NCBI GenBank assembly: GCA_014529385.2
Contig: CM043948.1
Coordinates: forward strand, 80,838,760-80,902,759
Direction of reading: 5' to 3'
DNA length: 64,000 bases
From: Adiantum capillus-veneris
Lineage: Eukaryota; Streptophyta; Polypodiopsida; Polypodiales; Pteridaceae
Shown piece by piece: positions 48,429-61,411 of this stretch. The notes under the pieces are model-generated. The model was not told the DNA's origin, ran no database searches, and saw nothing but the letters and a program-made list of their open reading frames with translations. The first letter of the stretch is position 1; every line of letters starts with the position of its first letter. Both the position numbers and the translations under genes were made by a program.

Positions 48429-49982
48429 ATGATCCCTAAACCATCACATGGCATGACTCCTTGTCGGGAGAGCCAAGACACTGAGAAGATGGGCCGAACA
48501 AAGCTTCCCGAGTGGCAATATGTGCAGCAAGTGAAGGGCCTCCCAAAAGGAAAATGGACTCGAAAATGTAATTTTTGTGGGCATTCATGGGACATTGGTC
48601 CTTTGTATATCCGTTCGCATATACAAGGCATTGTTGGCCATGGTGTGGGAGGCCCATGTGATGAGGCCCCAGCCGACGTTGTAGAGATTGTCAGAAGATT
48701 GCATGTAGATGCAAGGCCAGAGGGAGAAGACAAAATCGCTTTTGTAGATGCATTGGTGAATGATTTGGAAGGAGATGCCTCTCAAGCTCAAGGAGGTGCT
48801 TCAAGAGTATGCATGCTAAGGGATGGACTAATGTAAGTGGCTCTTGCAAGTCCAATGAGGGGTTCTCAAGCTAGAAGAGGAAGGTTGCGCAAGGGGGTTT
48901 GGCAAGTGCATTTAGCTTGCAAGCAGGGAAGCAAGTAGATCAAGCCTTGCACATGTTTTGTTATGCTGAGGATGTTCCTACATGGAAAGTAAGGAGCCCT
49001 TACTTTTTGCATATGGTGAAAGCGATTGAACAAGCAGGTCCTGCGTATGTTGCCCCCTCTTACCATGCTTTGCACACCACATAATTGAAGGAGGAGATCA
49101 AATACGTAAAGACTAATATCATGGGTGTGCACGAGAAATGGAAAAGACATGGATGCTCTATTGTGTGTGATGGATAGTCTGACACTAGGCGCAAACCTAA
49201 CAGTAACTTTCTTGCATACTCTATTCATGGGTAGTGTTTTTTAAAAATTTTAAACACATCTGGGGAAACAAAGACATCGAAATTCATTTTGAAGCATCTC
49301 AAGCAGGTTATCAAAGAGGTTGGCCCTGCAAATGTTGTACAGGTATGCATGGACAATGCGACCAATTGTGTTGGTGCTAGAGAGATAATTGAAAGGGAGT
49401 GGAAACCCATTTTTTGTACCACATGTGCCTGCCATTGCTTGGACCTTTTGTTTCAGGACGTTGGCAAGATTGCTTAGGTTGCAAAAGTGCTTGAGGATGC
49501 AACAAAGATTGTCATATTTGTGACAGGAAAGTCTATTGTGTTGGCATTTTTTAGGCAACTTAGCAAGAAGGACTTGGTGAAGCCATCAACCACTCAATTT
49601 GCGTACTACTTGATTATGTTGGCCAATTTTGTGGATGAGAGATGCATGCAAGGTATGCGCAAGCTTATGATTGATGAAAAATTTGTGAAGATGAAGAGAT
49701 CCAAGACTAAAAAGGCTATCAAGGTCTTGAACACTGTGTTTAATGCATCCTTTTGGCAAGAGACCAGGTTGATTTTGAAAATTTGGGCTCCCATTTTGAA
49801 AATTCTCCGTTTGGGTGATAGGGAAGGAGACACCATGGGGCTTATGTATGATCTTACAGATCACATGGTATGGTAGACTAAATTGAAAACATGCAAGGCA
49901 TTGCTGATGCAAAGATGACAGAGATTAGGGATCTATGCATTGAAAGATGGATTATGTTGCACACACCATGAGAGTTAGATCT
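48429..49982 (+). pseudogene. hAT-family transposase (unit B), C-terminally deleted
   Basis: The BED finger region is intact in an open frame (KWTRKCNFCGHSWDIGP, about 48556). The DUF659 text follows with CDG (about 49160), VCMDNATNCVGA (about 49342) and CACHCLDLLF (about 49425). The uninterrupted join at about 48894-48902 shows the pre-insertion state of the MITE site in unit A. After MLHTP (about 49970) about 690 bp present in unit A (23178-23868), including the hAT dimerisation domain, are missing. Stops occur at about 48834, 49082, 49177 and 49477, plus frame changes. Non-functional. Confidence 0.87.
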
Positions 49983-50724
49983 CATTGAACTTGGCCCCCT
50001 TCTTATGGTGTTGGACCTTTACTTATGGTGTTCATTGTTGACTCTGCAGTTTAGATTCTAGACTCTAGTCTCTACTTATGTTTTGAATTCACGAGACTAC
50101 ACTCTTGAATGTTTTTTTGGATTGCTTCTACAGTCATGACTCCTTTTTGTTTGAAGGTTACTTCATTACTTTGAGGCTCCATCTCTCCACTTTTTGTTCT
50201 TTGTCTACATGCCTGATTGACAAGTGGTCATTGACTGATTGGTGTATCCACTGTATCGTGTGCAGATTGAGCAACAAGCTAGTCTCTAAATTCTAATTTC
50301 AAAAGTTTCTATGGTTTTGTGTTTGTATATAAAGGTTTAAACATGGTGGTGTAGTATGTAGGCTTTTAAGCATCCTATGTAGTAGGCTATCTGATGTGTG
50401 AAATTTTGAGGAGTCTGATCTGTACTTTTTTCGGTCTTCCGTACCCATGTGCGTCAATGTGTGGTTGATGTATGGAAAAACTATGGTTTGCATTGTGGAG
50501 ATCCTTTGAGAAGAGGAAAGGCCAAACCAATCTGTCTATGTCATCTTGCCTGTATCTCCTGCCTCCAATCCTTCGATGTCAACCAAATTAGAATCTACGC
50601 CACCAATAGCGCCACCAAACCACAACTTGGTGTGGCTCTCAATGTGAATGAGCTGGGAGTGGCCTACAGCCCAAGTCGGGGGATCAGTCTGTTGTAAGGT
50701 TACCGAGGGTGAGTGTAAGAAACC

Positions 50725-51165
50725 CTAAAGGTAGCAATCCAAATGATTAGGAGTGTAGAAGAGCAACTGCACTACCATCCGAGGCATGCTCCGAGAGACT
50801 CCGGATGTAGTCGCAGGATGCTTGATCTCTTGCATCTTGCGGGTAAACTCTCCAAGAGAGTCTAAAGCACTAAAGTCCCACTCCAGTCCGTAGATCCAAG
50901 CAATGAACCTGCTCAAGAAGAGATCCAAGATCCTCTCCCTAAGTCAATGTAGATGCTCATGTGTAAGCAAGTGATCTAACGTATCGAGGTCAAGTGCTAA
51001 GTGTTTGTCCACCCAAGATGATGGTGTCCTCTTTAGGAATGTAAGAAGTGTAAGTGTGTGTCCACCCAAGATGGTGGTGTCCTCTCTAGGAACGTCAAAA
51101 TCCCATGCCATGAGTATCGCCATATCTTGTGTGAACTCCTCTGATGAGTGCATATAGCAAACCAC
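50725..51165 (-). pseudogene. ORF-R (unit B): unknown minus-strand frame
   Basis: Parallel to ORF-R of unit A: the repeated TPPSWVD text (about 51015-51095), the LDTLDHLLTHEHLH block, and WDFSALDSLGEFTRKM. A stop in unit A is sense here, and other breaks differ, so the two copies decayed independently. Confidence 0.35.
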
Positions 51166-51349
51166 AAGTCACCACCCCCTCTGGAGTGTGCAACCACCGA
51201 ATGATGGCTTGAATGAATGGATCTCCCAAGGATCGTATGCCCGTGGATGATCAAGTTGATGTTGAAGATATCGTGTACTACAGCAATCACTGAGAGACCG
51301 CATGGACCCCCATCGGATGTGTCCTGGTAACAGGTATCTTCAACAATTT

Positions 51350-51720
51350 TCAGCGTGCTTGTATGCTCATGGCAGGGTCCGGAGCAGTGCACAGAGTGTA
51401 GGGAGGGTTTATCTCTGTGTGCATAGCCATCGGAGGGCTGAAAACATAGAAAAGAGCAATGGTATATGGTTGAAATCCATAGCAGATGTAGAGGAATCTG
51501 AGCCGATCCAAGCATTGAATCCCTAACCAGGTAGATAGGGTAAGGTCTGGCAAGATCTGGGGTTGGAAAGCTGAGTGTTCCCCTCCAAGATGAAAATGTT
51601 GATGCTCCCAGAAAAAAAACACAGATGGACTGCAAAAATACAAGTAGAGGGAGAGGTGTTCTGATGATGAAACAACCTGAGAAGGCTAGCGCTTACAACC
51701 AAAAGCAAAAATGCAAGAAA
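51350..51720. repeat. Repeated module, unit B copy 1
   Basis: Matches 25510-25890 and 52590-52975. Confidence 0.7.
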
Positions 51721-51895
51721 ATTATGTAAAAAACATTGGTGGAGGGGGGTCTTCCATGATGAAAATGCTCCAATTGTCATCGCATGCCTGGCTCATGCAA
51801 AAATGTTGGTAGATTCTTATTTACTTGGGAGAAGTCCCTGATGCGGATGATGCACCTTGGACTCAACTGGCGACTGATACCATGTGAGAGTGCGT

Positions 51896-52189
<294 letters not shown>

Positions 52190-52527
52190 GTGAGTAGACA
52201 ACACAAAATGGAAGAGGGGGCAATCAGCCCCCACTAACTACCAGAGCAAGAGACCCAATACAATGATCAGATAATGTGGAAATGGGTACCCCACTGGCCC
52301 CATAAATAGGTGCCCAAGGAGAATTCACGACCCAACAAGAAATAAATAAAGTATGAGGGCACCTGAACAAAGTGGATGGCTAGGCCAGAAGTGGGCGGCC
52401 GGACAATGCAGAGAAAATGCATATGCAAAGGGTGGCTAGCTCAGAGACGTGTGAAGCAACAGAGTGGTGTTTGTCTACTAAAATGGATGGATGCGGATGA
52501 TTTGAAGAATTATCAAGAAGAACACAA

Positions 52528-52975
52528 ACCATGTGGCTATTGTCGACCCAAAAATGCAACTACGAGGTGATGAAAATGCGGCTATCCATCGATTTTCAGT
52601 ATGCTTCCTTGCTGCTGGCACGGTCTGGAGTAGTGTAGAGGGTGTAGGGAGGGTTTATCTCTGTGTGCACAACCGTCGGAGTGAAAACAGAGAAAACAGT
52701 AGTGGTTTATGGATGAAATTTGAAGAAGATGTAGAGGAATCTGAGCTGATCCATGCATCGCATGCCTAATCGGGTAGATAAGGTAAGATCCAATAAGATA
52801 TGGGGTTGGAAAGCTGAGCGCTGCCCCTCCATGCTAAAAATGTTGATGCTCCTTTAAAAAAACGTAGATGGGCTACAAAAATACAAGTAGAGGGAGGGAT
52901 CTTCCGGTGACTAAACAACCCGAGAAGGCTAGTGCTTGCAGCCAAAAGCAAAAATGCAAGCAATTGATGCAGAAA
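52528..52975. repeat. Repeated module, unit B copy 2
   Basis: It matches 25440-25890 and 51350-51720, ends abruptly at CAATTGATGCAGAAAGG, and marks the right limit of unit B. Confidence 0.7.
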
Positions 52976-53559
52976 GGTTAGTGTGTTGTGTTAGCATTGT
53001 TTGTCATAGTCAAAATTTGGCAAAAATGTTTTCAGATCTTTGGCAAGGTAGTGCACTGTTGAAAACTTTAGGAGGCCAAAATCTCCATGGGCAAGCCTTG
53101 CACGTGCAAGAAAAAAATCTCAAGCACTCAAGAAAAACCATCATCACAGCTAAATTTGATACAATATTTTATTTGGTTTTGATGTTTGGGAGCCTAACAA
53201 GATTCTTTTATCTTCACCTTGCTTGTATGTTTTCTTGTTTTTTGGACTTTATTCCATGCAACTTGGCCTTGGGCACCCTGTGAGACCAATTCGATGCATT
53301 TTTTGGCCCAAATTTGACAAAGATCTTCTCATCTTGTAACCTCTCCTATGTCTTAACGTGGCTAAGTCCATAATTTTTCCCTATCCTTGATCATCATCGC
53401 GAATTAAACTCTTTTAGCTCAAGATTCTAGCCTTAAGAGGTTTCCTCCTAGCTGTCTAGATCTTTCACTAGGAAGGATTGGCCACCTTAACTATCCTCTT
53501 CTCTCCATTTCTTTAATGCCCCTTTTTTGCCAATCTCTTGGCTCCTTTGGCTATATTCC

Positions 53560-53560
<1 letters not shown>

Positions 53561-53595
<35 letters not shown>
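53561..53595. repeat. Poly(C) run of 35
   Basis: An uninterrupted C homopolymer on the plus strand in a pyrimidine-rich context. Confidence 0.9.
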
Positions 53596-53599
53596 TTTC

Positions 53600-56500
53600 C
53601 CCTCCTCCTGAGAGGAAGTGTAGTCCTGACACCAATTATGGTAACTAAAGTTGCAAATGAAAGATGCATAGACTCTACATGCAAGGAGTTGCTTCTCATC
53701 ATGAAAAGAGCATATTTGGGATATTCTTGTCAAGAAGAAGCAATGAAGCCATTGTATGGTTTAGAGGCTAAGTGTGCTACCATATTTGAGGAGGATTGGC
53801 TTGAGTTACATGCATTCTGCGAGCATTTGGGTGTAATGGAGCAAGATCTATTGCAAAGTGTGGGTTTTTAACATGTTTTTGACCATGCAAGAGGAGCACG
53901 ATACTCCATTTCCTTGGGTTCCTCTTTGCCAATTGACTCAGTTGAAGAAAGCAAGATAGGTTAGCTGGACCCAAAACGGCTATAAACATTGGCCGAGACA
54001 TTCTTGTTGGAGGGGTATTATAAGCCTAAGGGAATGTTTATATGCTCATTTTATGCATTGGGCCATCCTTCCATCAATGTAGACGGTGACATCTTGCAAA
54101 CATGGATCCATTGTGGCAAGTAGCCAATAATTAGTCCAAGGCCAAAATCAAAGACACTTGCAAGGCTGACTTGTCCGACAAAATGTTGTACACTTGGGAT
54201 GGAAATCATAGGCTAGCCCCATGGATGGGAGTTTTGAAAGAGAGTAAGTTTTATTGCTAATGGAGTGGACTTGTATATGTGTTCACTACGCTTATTATGT
54301 GTCCTTTCTTTGGTTTTAGGTGTTTCTTATGAGAGAGACACCAATCTGCACCCAAGAGTTCTAGTTGAACTAGTGACATTAGACTCTTTGAACGAGGCTG
54401 ATATGTTGAGCATTGTCATGCATATAAACAAGTAAGAACCTTGGTGAATGAGAAGCTTTGAAGGGAATTTGTCTTTATGCTTTCATTTTCAATCCAATGT
54501 AGATTGAATGAGATAGGTCATGTGGCTACCATTTACACGGGCATATTGTGGATGGTGCAAGCAATGGGACTTGCTTCAAAAGGGGCTATTATAGCAAAGA
54601 TCTTGTCTGTTATCCATATTTAAATGCACACAGAGATTGACAAGAGAGTTGGAAATAAATCATGATACAATGTTCCTCTCACTTTGATGTTGCCGCTTCT
54701 TCATCTTGTAGGTTGCATCAAAGTGTTTTAGTATATAACTAGATCAATTTCTTTTTGTCAAAGATTTGAATGAGCATTAGCACTATGTGTGTAGGACAAC
54801 TATGCACTTGCCCTAAGAAAAATTATGGCAAAGAAGGATAGAATGTTGTCCTCAGAGTTTCAAGCCCAATATAAAATGGAATTCTTTGAAACGGACAGGC
54901 CATTTAGAAGAAAGACAAAACGTGCATTGGCTATTGTTGATCCGGCTTTGGGAGATGATTGGTGGAGGTTAGGTTCTTGTAATTATGTAATGTAATATGA
55001 AAATATGCATGGATTATAAATCATTGTTGATCCATATGGACGTCCTTGTAGGACATTGCACACAATTGAGTGGACCAAGTGCTCAAAGTGGATGTAGGAA
55101 GAAGGATTGTACGGTATGGCTTGTGCAGACCTCCCCACTGCAAGGAAAAAAACCTACTTCTTTGGGCGATGACTTCAAGTTATCCAGCAGATGTGAAGAC
55201 TTTGGGATTCCTCAGACTGGTGACTTTACTATCTCATTGCCTTCCTCTTATTTCACTAGAGTATGAGAATTTTTGAAATATGCAATGTGTAATTGAAAGA
55301 GGAGGATTTGTCTTTCAAGAGTGGTTGCTAATCCAGGCTTTGTGGTTGTCCATTAAAAAAGAGGCCAAAAATGTTCATAGCTATGTGAAGAGCCTACTTT
55401 TGAATGTGATACCTCGTGTAGACCTTGACTTGTTCCTCAAGAATGTCAAACATCAACATAAGGGTAATACCTTTTCTTATGAGCTATGTCTAATGAAGAA
55501 AGGAGTGCAATTTGAGGTGAGCAAATCATTGCTAAATGTAGGGAAAAGATGTATGTGCAGGTATGTACATTACGTAGTTACATTAAGATTGAACAAGTTA
55601 TCTTGTAATAGATTGTTGTGGTCAAATGGTTACAGAAGTGCAACTTCAATATTAAAAGTGTCAAAAGTTTGCAAACCTTGCTTGATGTTGAAAGAGCAGA
55701 CTACATTTTTGCCCCAATGCAGATAGCATGTAATTTACAAAGCATTGTTTATATGAATTTTCCATGGTTCTTGGAGTATGGTGAGGGATACTTCCCTCCA
55801 AACAAGGAAAAGGAACACAATGATACTGTAAAGGATAGGGAGGAAAGAGAGCATGGGGGTGCACAAAGTGCTTGATGTTTAAAGTGCAGACTGCATATTT
55901 GCCCCAATGCAGATAGCATGTAATTTCCAAAGCATTGTTTATATGAATTTGCCATGGTTCTTGGAATATGGTGAGGGATACTTCCCTTCTAACAACAAAG
56001 GCAAACAATGACGCTATAAAGTATAGGGAGGAAAGAGCACGCAAGGGTGCACACAAGCAAACCCTCCCAATGCCCACATCCATGGAGTCTAGTGTCTAGG
56101 TGTCTCAAAGAGAAGACATTGCAACTACATCTCAGGTTTGTGATTAGTAGTTTTTCATAAAAAGAGTGTTTTCCAATTTTGTTATACAAGTTAGTTTTTT
56201 TATATCGGTTTTAATTTTGTTGCGCAGATGGAGCATTCCAAATATGCTACATGCTTGCAAGGACCTATTTGTACCAAGGAAAAATGTATGTTGGTTTGCC
56301 ATTTAGAGAATAATAGATTAGACTTCACTTTCTAATTGCTATCTTTATGGTATTTAGGAAAAAGGATTGGAATGTTTGTGAAGGAAGTAGTTGATTTTGT
56401 AACAAGTCTAGACACAAAAAATTTGGTTGTGTCGGACCTGCCATTGATTACGTACTCATCTTTCGATAAGTGGCATTCATGAATAGTGATTATTCAAGAT

Positions 56501-57480
56501 CGTGTGAAGGAAGATCTTGCATGATTTGCTGACATGGATAGGGTTTGTTTGAGGATTATTGCAGATAGTACTGGCGGTCGCATTAAGATTTCACATTTCA
56601 ATTCGAACAAGACTGAAGATTATAGTAAGGATGCTTTGCTAAGCATTGTGAAGCCACACATTGTGGACAAATGCCTTTGTACTGTTCCGTGAAGGGGCAA
56701 CCGTTGAGTCTGTAGTGAATGCTTCTATTTTGTTTTTGCCATCCAATACACTGGTGTATGGGCTAGCTCAACCAACGTTAGCAACAACTAATGACAAAGG
56801 TATGTGTGTAGTAGTCTGCTAGTCTGATAATTACGGCATGGTTCATGATATCACTAATGTTGTTGGATGTCGTGAAGACCATACGAACGTAGTTGTCTAC
56901 AACACACCAATCTACAAGAAAAAAAAGTAGGATTGTGCACACATTGTTAGTGTCTCTAACGAGGAAAGAGCACACTTCACCAACGGAAGCCATTGAGAGT
57001 CCTAGGAATGACACATGGTTCAATATGCTAGAGGAGGAGGATTGGATAAAAGAGGATGATGGCACACCATTACGAGGTACACTTTAGTATCTTCTATCCA
57101 AAAACGAGATTTCACTGCTTTGTTTGACCTTCTCTTGTTTTGCAGGAGGTATGGAAGGAGGGCATTGCTTTGTTTGGCAGTTGCTCGCACAATACACAAA
57201 TGAGCATGAGATTGTCGTCCAATATGGAGGAGATTGTGCGTCATTGGCTTTGTTGGAGAGTTGGATGGGTTATATGTGACAATATTTGACAACAACGAGC
57301 AATTCACCACCAAATTATGTAACATTTTGGATATGCAAGCCCTTCGGCTTAGAGAGATACATGAACATTGAAAGAGGCATGCAAATGGAAGTGGATCATG
57401 CACTGAGGGAATCATCTTTAGTGGGGCCGCTACCAAACATTGTGGAGTTAGACCTTGAAGCCCATGGCTTAGAGTAGAGA
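53600..57480 (+). pseudogene. Fragments of an unrecognised multi-exon coding region
   Basis: I do not recognise this gene. Coding-like stretches lie on the plus strand in different frames, separated by AT-rich gaps with GT/AG-like limits: 53640-53871 (CKELLLIMKRAYLG, LEAKCATIFEEDWLELHAF), 54790-54990 (KIMAKKDRMLSSEFQAQYKM), 55280-55870, 56222-56700 (FVKEVVDFVTSLDTKNLVV, LRIIADSTGGRIKI) and 57140-57477 (GGHCFVWQLLAQYTNEHEI). A ~115-bp segment near 55690-55870 is repeated at about 55875-56040. Stops occur within several stretches. It could be a decayed host gene or a large DNA transposon gene. Confidence 0.4.
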
Positions 57481-57676
57481 TTTTAGGTTGCACCTCACAT
57501 TGTGCAAACAATGAAATTTTTGGTAAACCGTTATAACGGTCACTTTTTACATGCAGTTCAATAGAGATGTTTTTTGTCAACTGGTTTGATCTTGTAATTA
57601 TATGGATTTGTTGTGTTCTTGTGACTCTTTGTGTGAATTGCGAGAGAGATATAGATTTGAAGTGTGCCAAAGAGAG

Positions 57677-58079
<403 letters not shown>

Positions 58080-58307
58080 TGTTACCATATATATGTGGTA
58101 GTGATGTGTGTGAACACAGTAGGACCGCCAGGGCATTTTTTCCCTCTTTAGGAGGTTTTCCCCCCCGTGCATTGTATATACGCCCATTCATTCTCGGGCT
58201 ATCTATATTTCCATTGCACACTAAGTAATACACGCTCAATTGTGTGCCTTGAGCTTCCTTCATCTTCTCTAAGCTGTGTGCATTTCTCTGCAACCCTAAT
58301 TCCAACA
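58080..58307 (+). repeat. E7 5' LTR
   Basis: 228 bp, TGTTACC...CCAACA. Preceded by a T-run, which does not match the sequence after the inverted LTR at 63664. Confidence 0.93.
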
Positions 58308-58309
58308 AT

Positions 58310-58321
58310 TGGTATCAGAGC
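58310..58321 (+). other. E7 primer-binding site (initiator tRNA-Met)
   Basis: TGGTATCAGAGC, perfect. Confidence 0.95.
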
Positions 58322-58708
58322 AGGTTGCGTCCTCCCGGGCTTAGTCACTAGCATCTTTATGGTGATTTTAAACTTGCAACGCTTTTATTGGTGCTTCTAA
58401 TTACACGCTTGCTCACTTTCTATGATTTTTGTGAGCTTTGGCGAGCCTTTGTAGGTCGAAAATAATTTTGGGCATACTCGTAGAGCTCAGTTTGCTCAGA
58501 TTTCTGATTTGGGCTCATTTCGGCCTCCATTTCCACTACAGGCAGGCCTGCACAAGCAATTTCATCATTTTATACAGAATTTTTGTTAGTGCCATTTTTT
58601 TCATAACAGGTGCCTTACAGTTCTATGGTTTGTGCTATATAACACGTGCTGTTCACGCTTCGTTTCTCCCCTTTTTGGACAGTTTTCACATCAGGTGCAG
58701 CATTTACC

Positions 58709-60321
58709 ATGACTGACAACAACACATATGTGCTCAAGATGTTTGCTGTTATGGACAGGTTGGATGGGGACAATTACCCTATGTGGGCTTACATGATACA
58801 ACATGTTCTTGTGTCAAAGGGCGTCTGGAATATTGTGCAGGGCATTGATGTACGTCTTGGTTCTGAGGATGCAGGCGATATTGAGGATGTTGCAGGTATT
58901 GTTGCAAGGATTGCTACTATTAGAGTTGTTTTGCCTACGGCAGAACAAGCTCGTTGGGATGTAAAGGATGTGCAGGCTTATGCATTGATTGTGTTGTCTG
59001 TGAAGCGCACCATTGTTCCTCACATTCGTAAAACAAAATTTGCAAAACAGGCTTGGGATATTCTAGCAGATCTTTATGCAAGCCGCAATGAGGCTAAAAT
59101 TGCTTTGTTGCGTAAAGGGCTGGAATCAAAGATTATGCATGAGAAAGATGATATGGACACTTTCCTTGCTGGTGTCAAGGATATCATGATGAGCAACTTA
59201 TTTCTGCAGGTGAAGTCATTTGAAACAATTCCCTTGTGTAGACTGTTCTTGATGCCTTACCAGATTCTTATCACACTTTTGCTAGTACTTGGAATATGAC
59301 CCAAGCAAATCTTGAAGTTGTCAAGTCTGATACATTATGCACATTGCTATTGCAAGAGTCACTTTCCAGAAAACACAGGACTAGACAGCGTGCAGTTGAA
59401 CAGGATTTTATTGCTTCTCAAAGAAAGGGTGGTAATAGCAATGCAGCCACTTCTTATGGTTCTGTTGCGAGTTGCAAAACTTTTGTTCCCAATGCTTCTG
59501 CTGGTAGCACTTCATCTGGCAATTCTGGTGATAAGGGCAAAAAGAAGATGTGTTGCCATTATTGTAAAGCTAATGATCACTTGATCAAGCAGTGTCCTAA
59601 GTTAAAGACCAAAGAGGCTAAGAAGAAAGAGGGTGGTTCCACTGCAAATGTTGGTTCCACTACCAATGTAGCCATTGGTGAGTCTTTTGTGAAAGGAGAC
59701 TGTGATGCTGATGTTGATGCAGAATCGGCTTTTAGTGCAGATTGCACTTACGATCCTGCTGTCCATGATGCATGCATGTCAGTTGCTGCTGATTCACATG
59801 TGTGGTATTTTGACAGTGGTGCTACAAAGCACATTACCTCACATCGTGAATTGTTCACCTCTCTTGAGTCTGTCCCTCATGGGAATTCAGTCACTTGTGC
59901 CAACAATGCCTCTTATCCAGTTCAGGGAGTTCAAAAGATTGTGCTTAGTGGTACAAATAGCAGGTCTCTCACACTTGTCGATGCACTTTATGTACCTGGG
60001 ATCAAGAAGAATCTTTTGTCTGTATCTGCACTTGCTAGACTTGGACTTGTAGTCAAATTTGTGGATGACAGATGTACAGTTAATGATCTCAGTTTTAATG
60101 ATGAAATTGTTGCATCTGAACTTTTGTGTCGTGGGCTGTATAAGCTCACTTTGGATGCCAAGTGTGGACAAAATTTTGCAAATGCAGTTGCAGATTCAAG
60201 GGCTATTTCACATGCAAAACTTTGGCATGCACGTTTTGGTCATCTGAATTTTGTCAGTTTGCTGTGTCTGCAGAAATATGATATGGTTGCTTCTTTGCCG
60301 CCTCTTGAAGCACCTGTCAAA
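58709..60321 (+). pseudogene. gag: E7 gag-protease-pre-integrase
   Basis: Gag starts at ATG 58709 (MTDNNTYVLKMFAVMDRLDG) and runs open to a frame change near 59190-59299. It then continues through a CCHC knuckle (CHYCKANDHLIKQC, about 59556), a protease block WYFDSGATKHITS with DSGA intact (about 59804), and the pre-integrase LWHARFGHLNF (about 60220). Reading ends at the E7/E8 junction after LEAPVK. This is the only member of the family in the window with the canonical protease motif. Confidence 0.9.
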
Positions 60322-61411
60322 GGCACTGTACATCGGTGTTTAATCCCACGACTAGATAGAAATGCATTGAATTCATGAGACATATACTCCCCCCCCTGGA
60401 TCGGAACCTTGGGTGCCCACAGTACATTTCAAGACATTTTCAGCCATAGCCAGAAATTGTTTGAAGCACATAAAAAGTTCGCACTTCGCTTTAAGCGAAA
60501 ATACCCATGCATGCCTGGAGTAATCATCAATGAAAAGTCACGAAGTAAAGGTAATTTCCCAAGGATGGAGTTTGCATGGGCCCACAAACATCACTATGCA
60601 CAAGCTCCAACCTGCATGTGGCCCAAACTGAACCATCCTTTGGAAACTTAGAACACTGCATCTTACCCAAAATACAGCCTTCACAAACATGTTTGAATGG
60701 TGCTTCAAGAGGTGGCAAAGAAGCAACCATATAAGATTTTTGCAAACGCAGGAAACTGGAAAAATTCAGATGACCAAAATGTGCATGCCAAAGTTTTGCA
60801 TCTGAAAAAGCCCTTGAATCTGCAATAGCATTTGCAAAATTTTGTCCACACTTGTCATACAAAGTGAGATTATACAGCCCACGGCACAAAATCCCAGATG
60901 CAATGATTTCATCACCAAAACTAAGATCATGAACTGTACATCTGTCATCCACAAATTTGACTACAAGTCCAAGTCTAGCAAGTGCGGATACAGACAAAAG
61001 ATTCTTCTTGATCCTAGGTACATAAAGTGCATCAACAAGTGTGAAAGAACTGCCATTAGCAACAGTAAGCACAATCTTTCCAACTCCCTAAACCGGATAA
61101 GAGGCATTGTTGGCACAAGTGACTAAATTCCCATGAGGGACAAACTTGAGAGAGGTGAACAATTCACGATGTGAGGTAATGTGCTTTGTAGCACCACCAT
61201 CGAAATACCACACATGTGAATCTGCAGCAACTGACATGCATGCATCATGGACAGCAGGATTGTAAGTGCACTCTGCACTAAAAGCCCATTCTGCATCAAC
61301 ATCAGCATTACAGTCTCCTTTCACAGAAGACTCAACAATGGCTGCATTTGTAGTGGAACCAGCATTTGCAGTGGAACCACCCTCTTTCTTCTTAGCCTGT
61401 TTTGCCTTCAA
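60322..61411 (-). pseudogene. pol: E8 protease, pre-integrase and integrase core
   Basis: Minus-strand blocks are WYFDGGATKHITS (protease, DGGA; about 61207), LWHAHFGHLNF (about 60800), CEGCILGKMQC (about 60680) and VHSDVCGPM (about 60600). A degenerate stretch with GGEYMSHEFNAFL follows (about 60370-60395). The last ~70 bases correspond to E4 40790-40855. Stops separate the integrase part from the rest. Confidence 0.87.

Larger units (their letters stand above)
58080..60321 (+). mobile_element. E7: copia element of the E4 family, forward, 5' half only
   Basis: It contains a 5' LTR (58080-58307), a perfect primer site, leader, gag and protease to the pre-integrase block, and ends abruptly in the middle of pol at 60321, where the sequence switches to the reverse-oriented E8. 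It lacks the core integrase, RT, RNase H and 3' LTR. Confidence 0.92.

Noticed and set aside
51874-51882. Minus-strand TGGTATCAG next to the (GA)n tract as a primer-binding site of a reverse LTR element
   Set aside because: Only 9 bases match the initiator-Met site, the homologous place in unit A lacks it, and no LTR pair was found.
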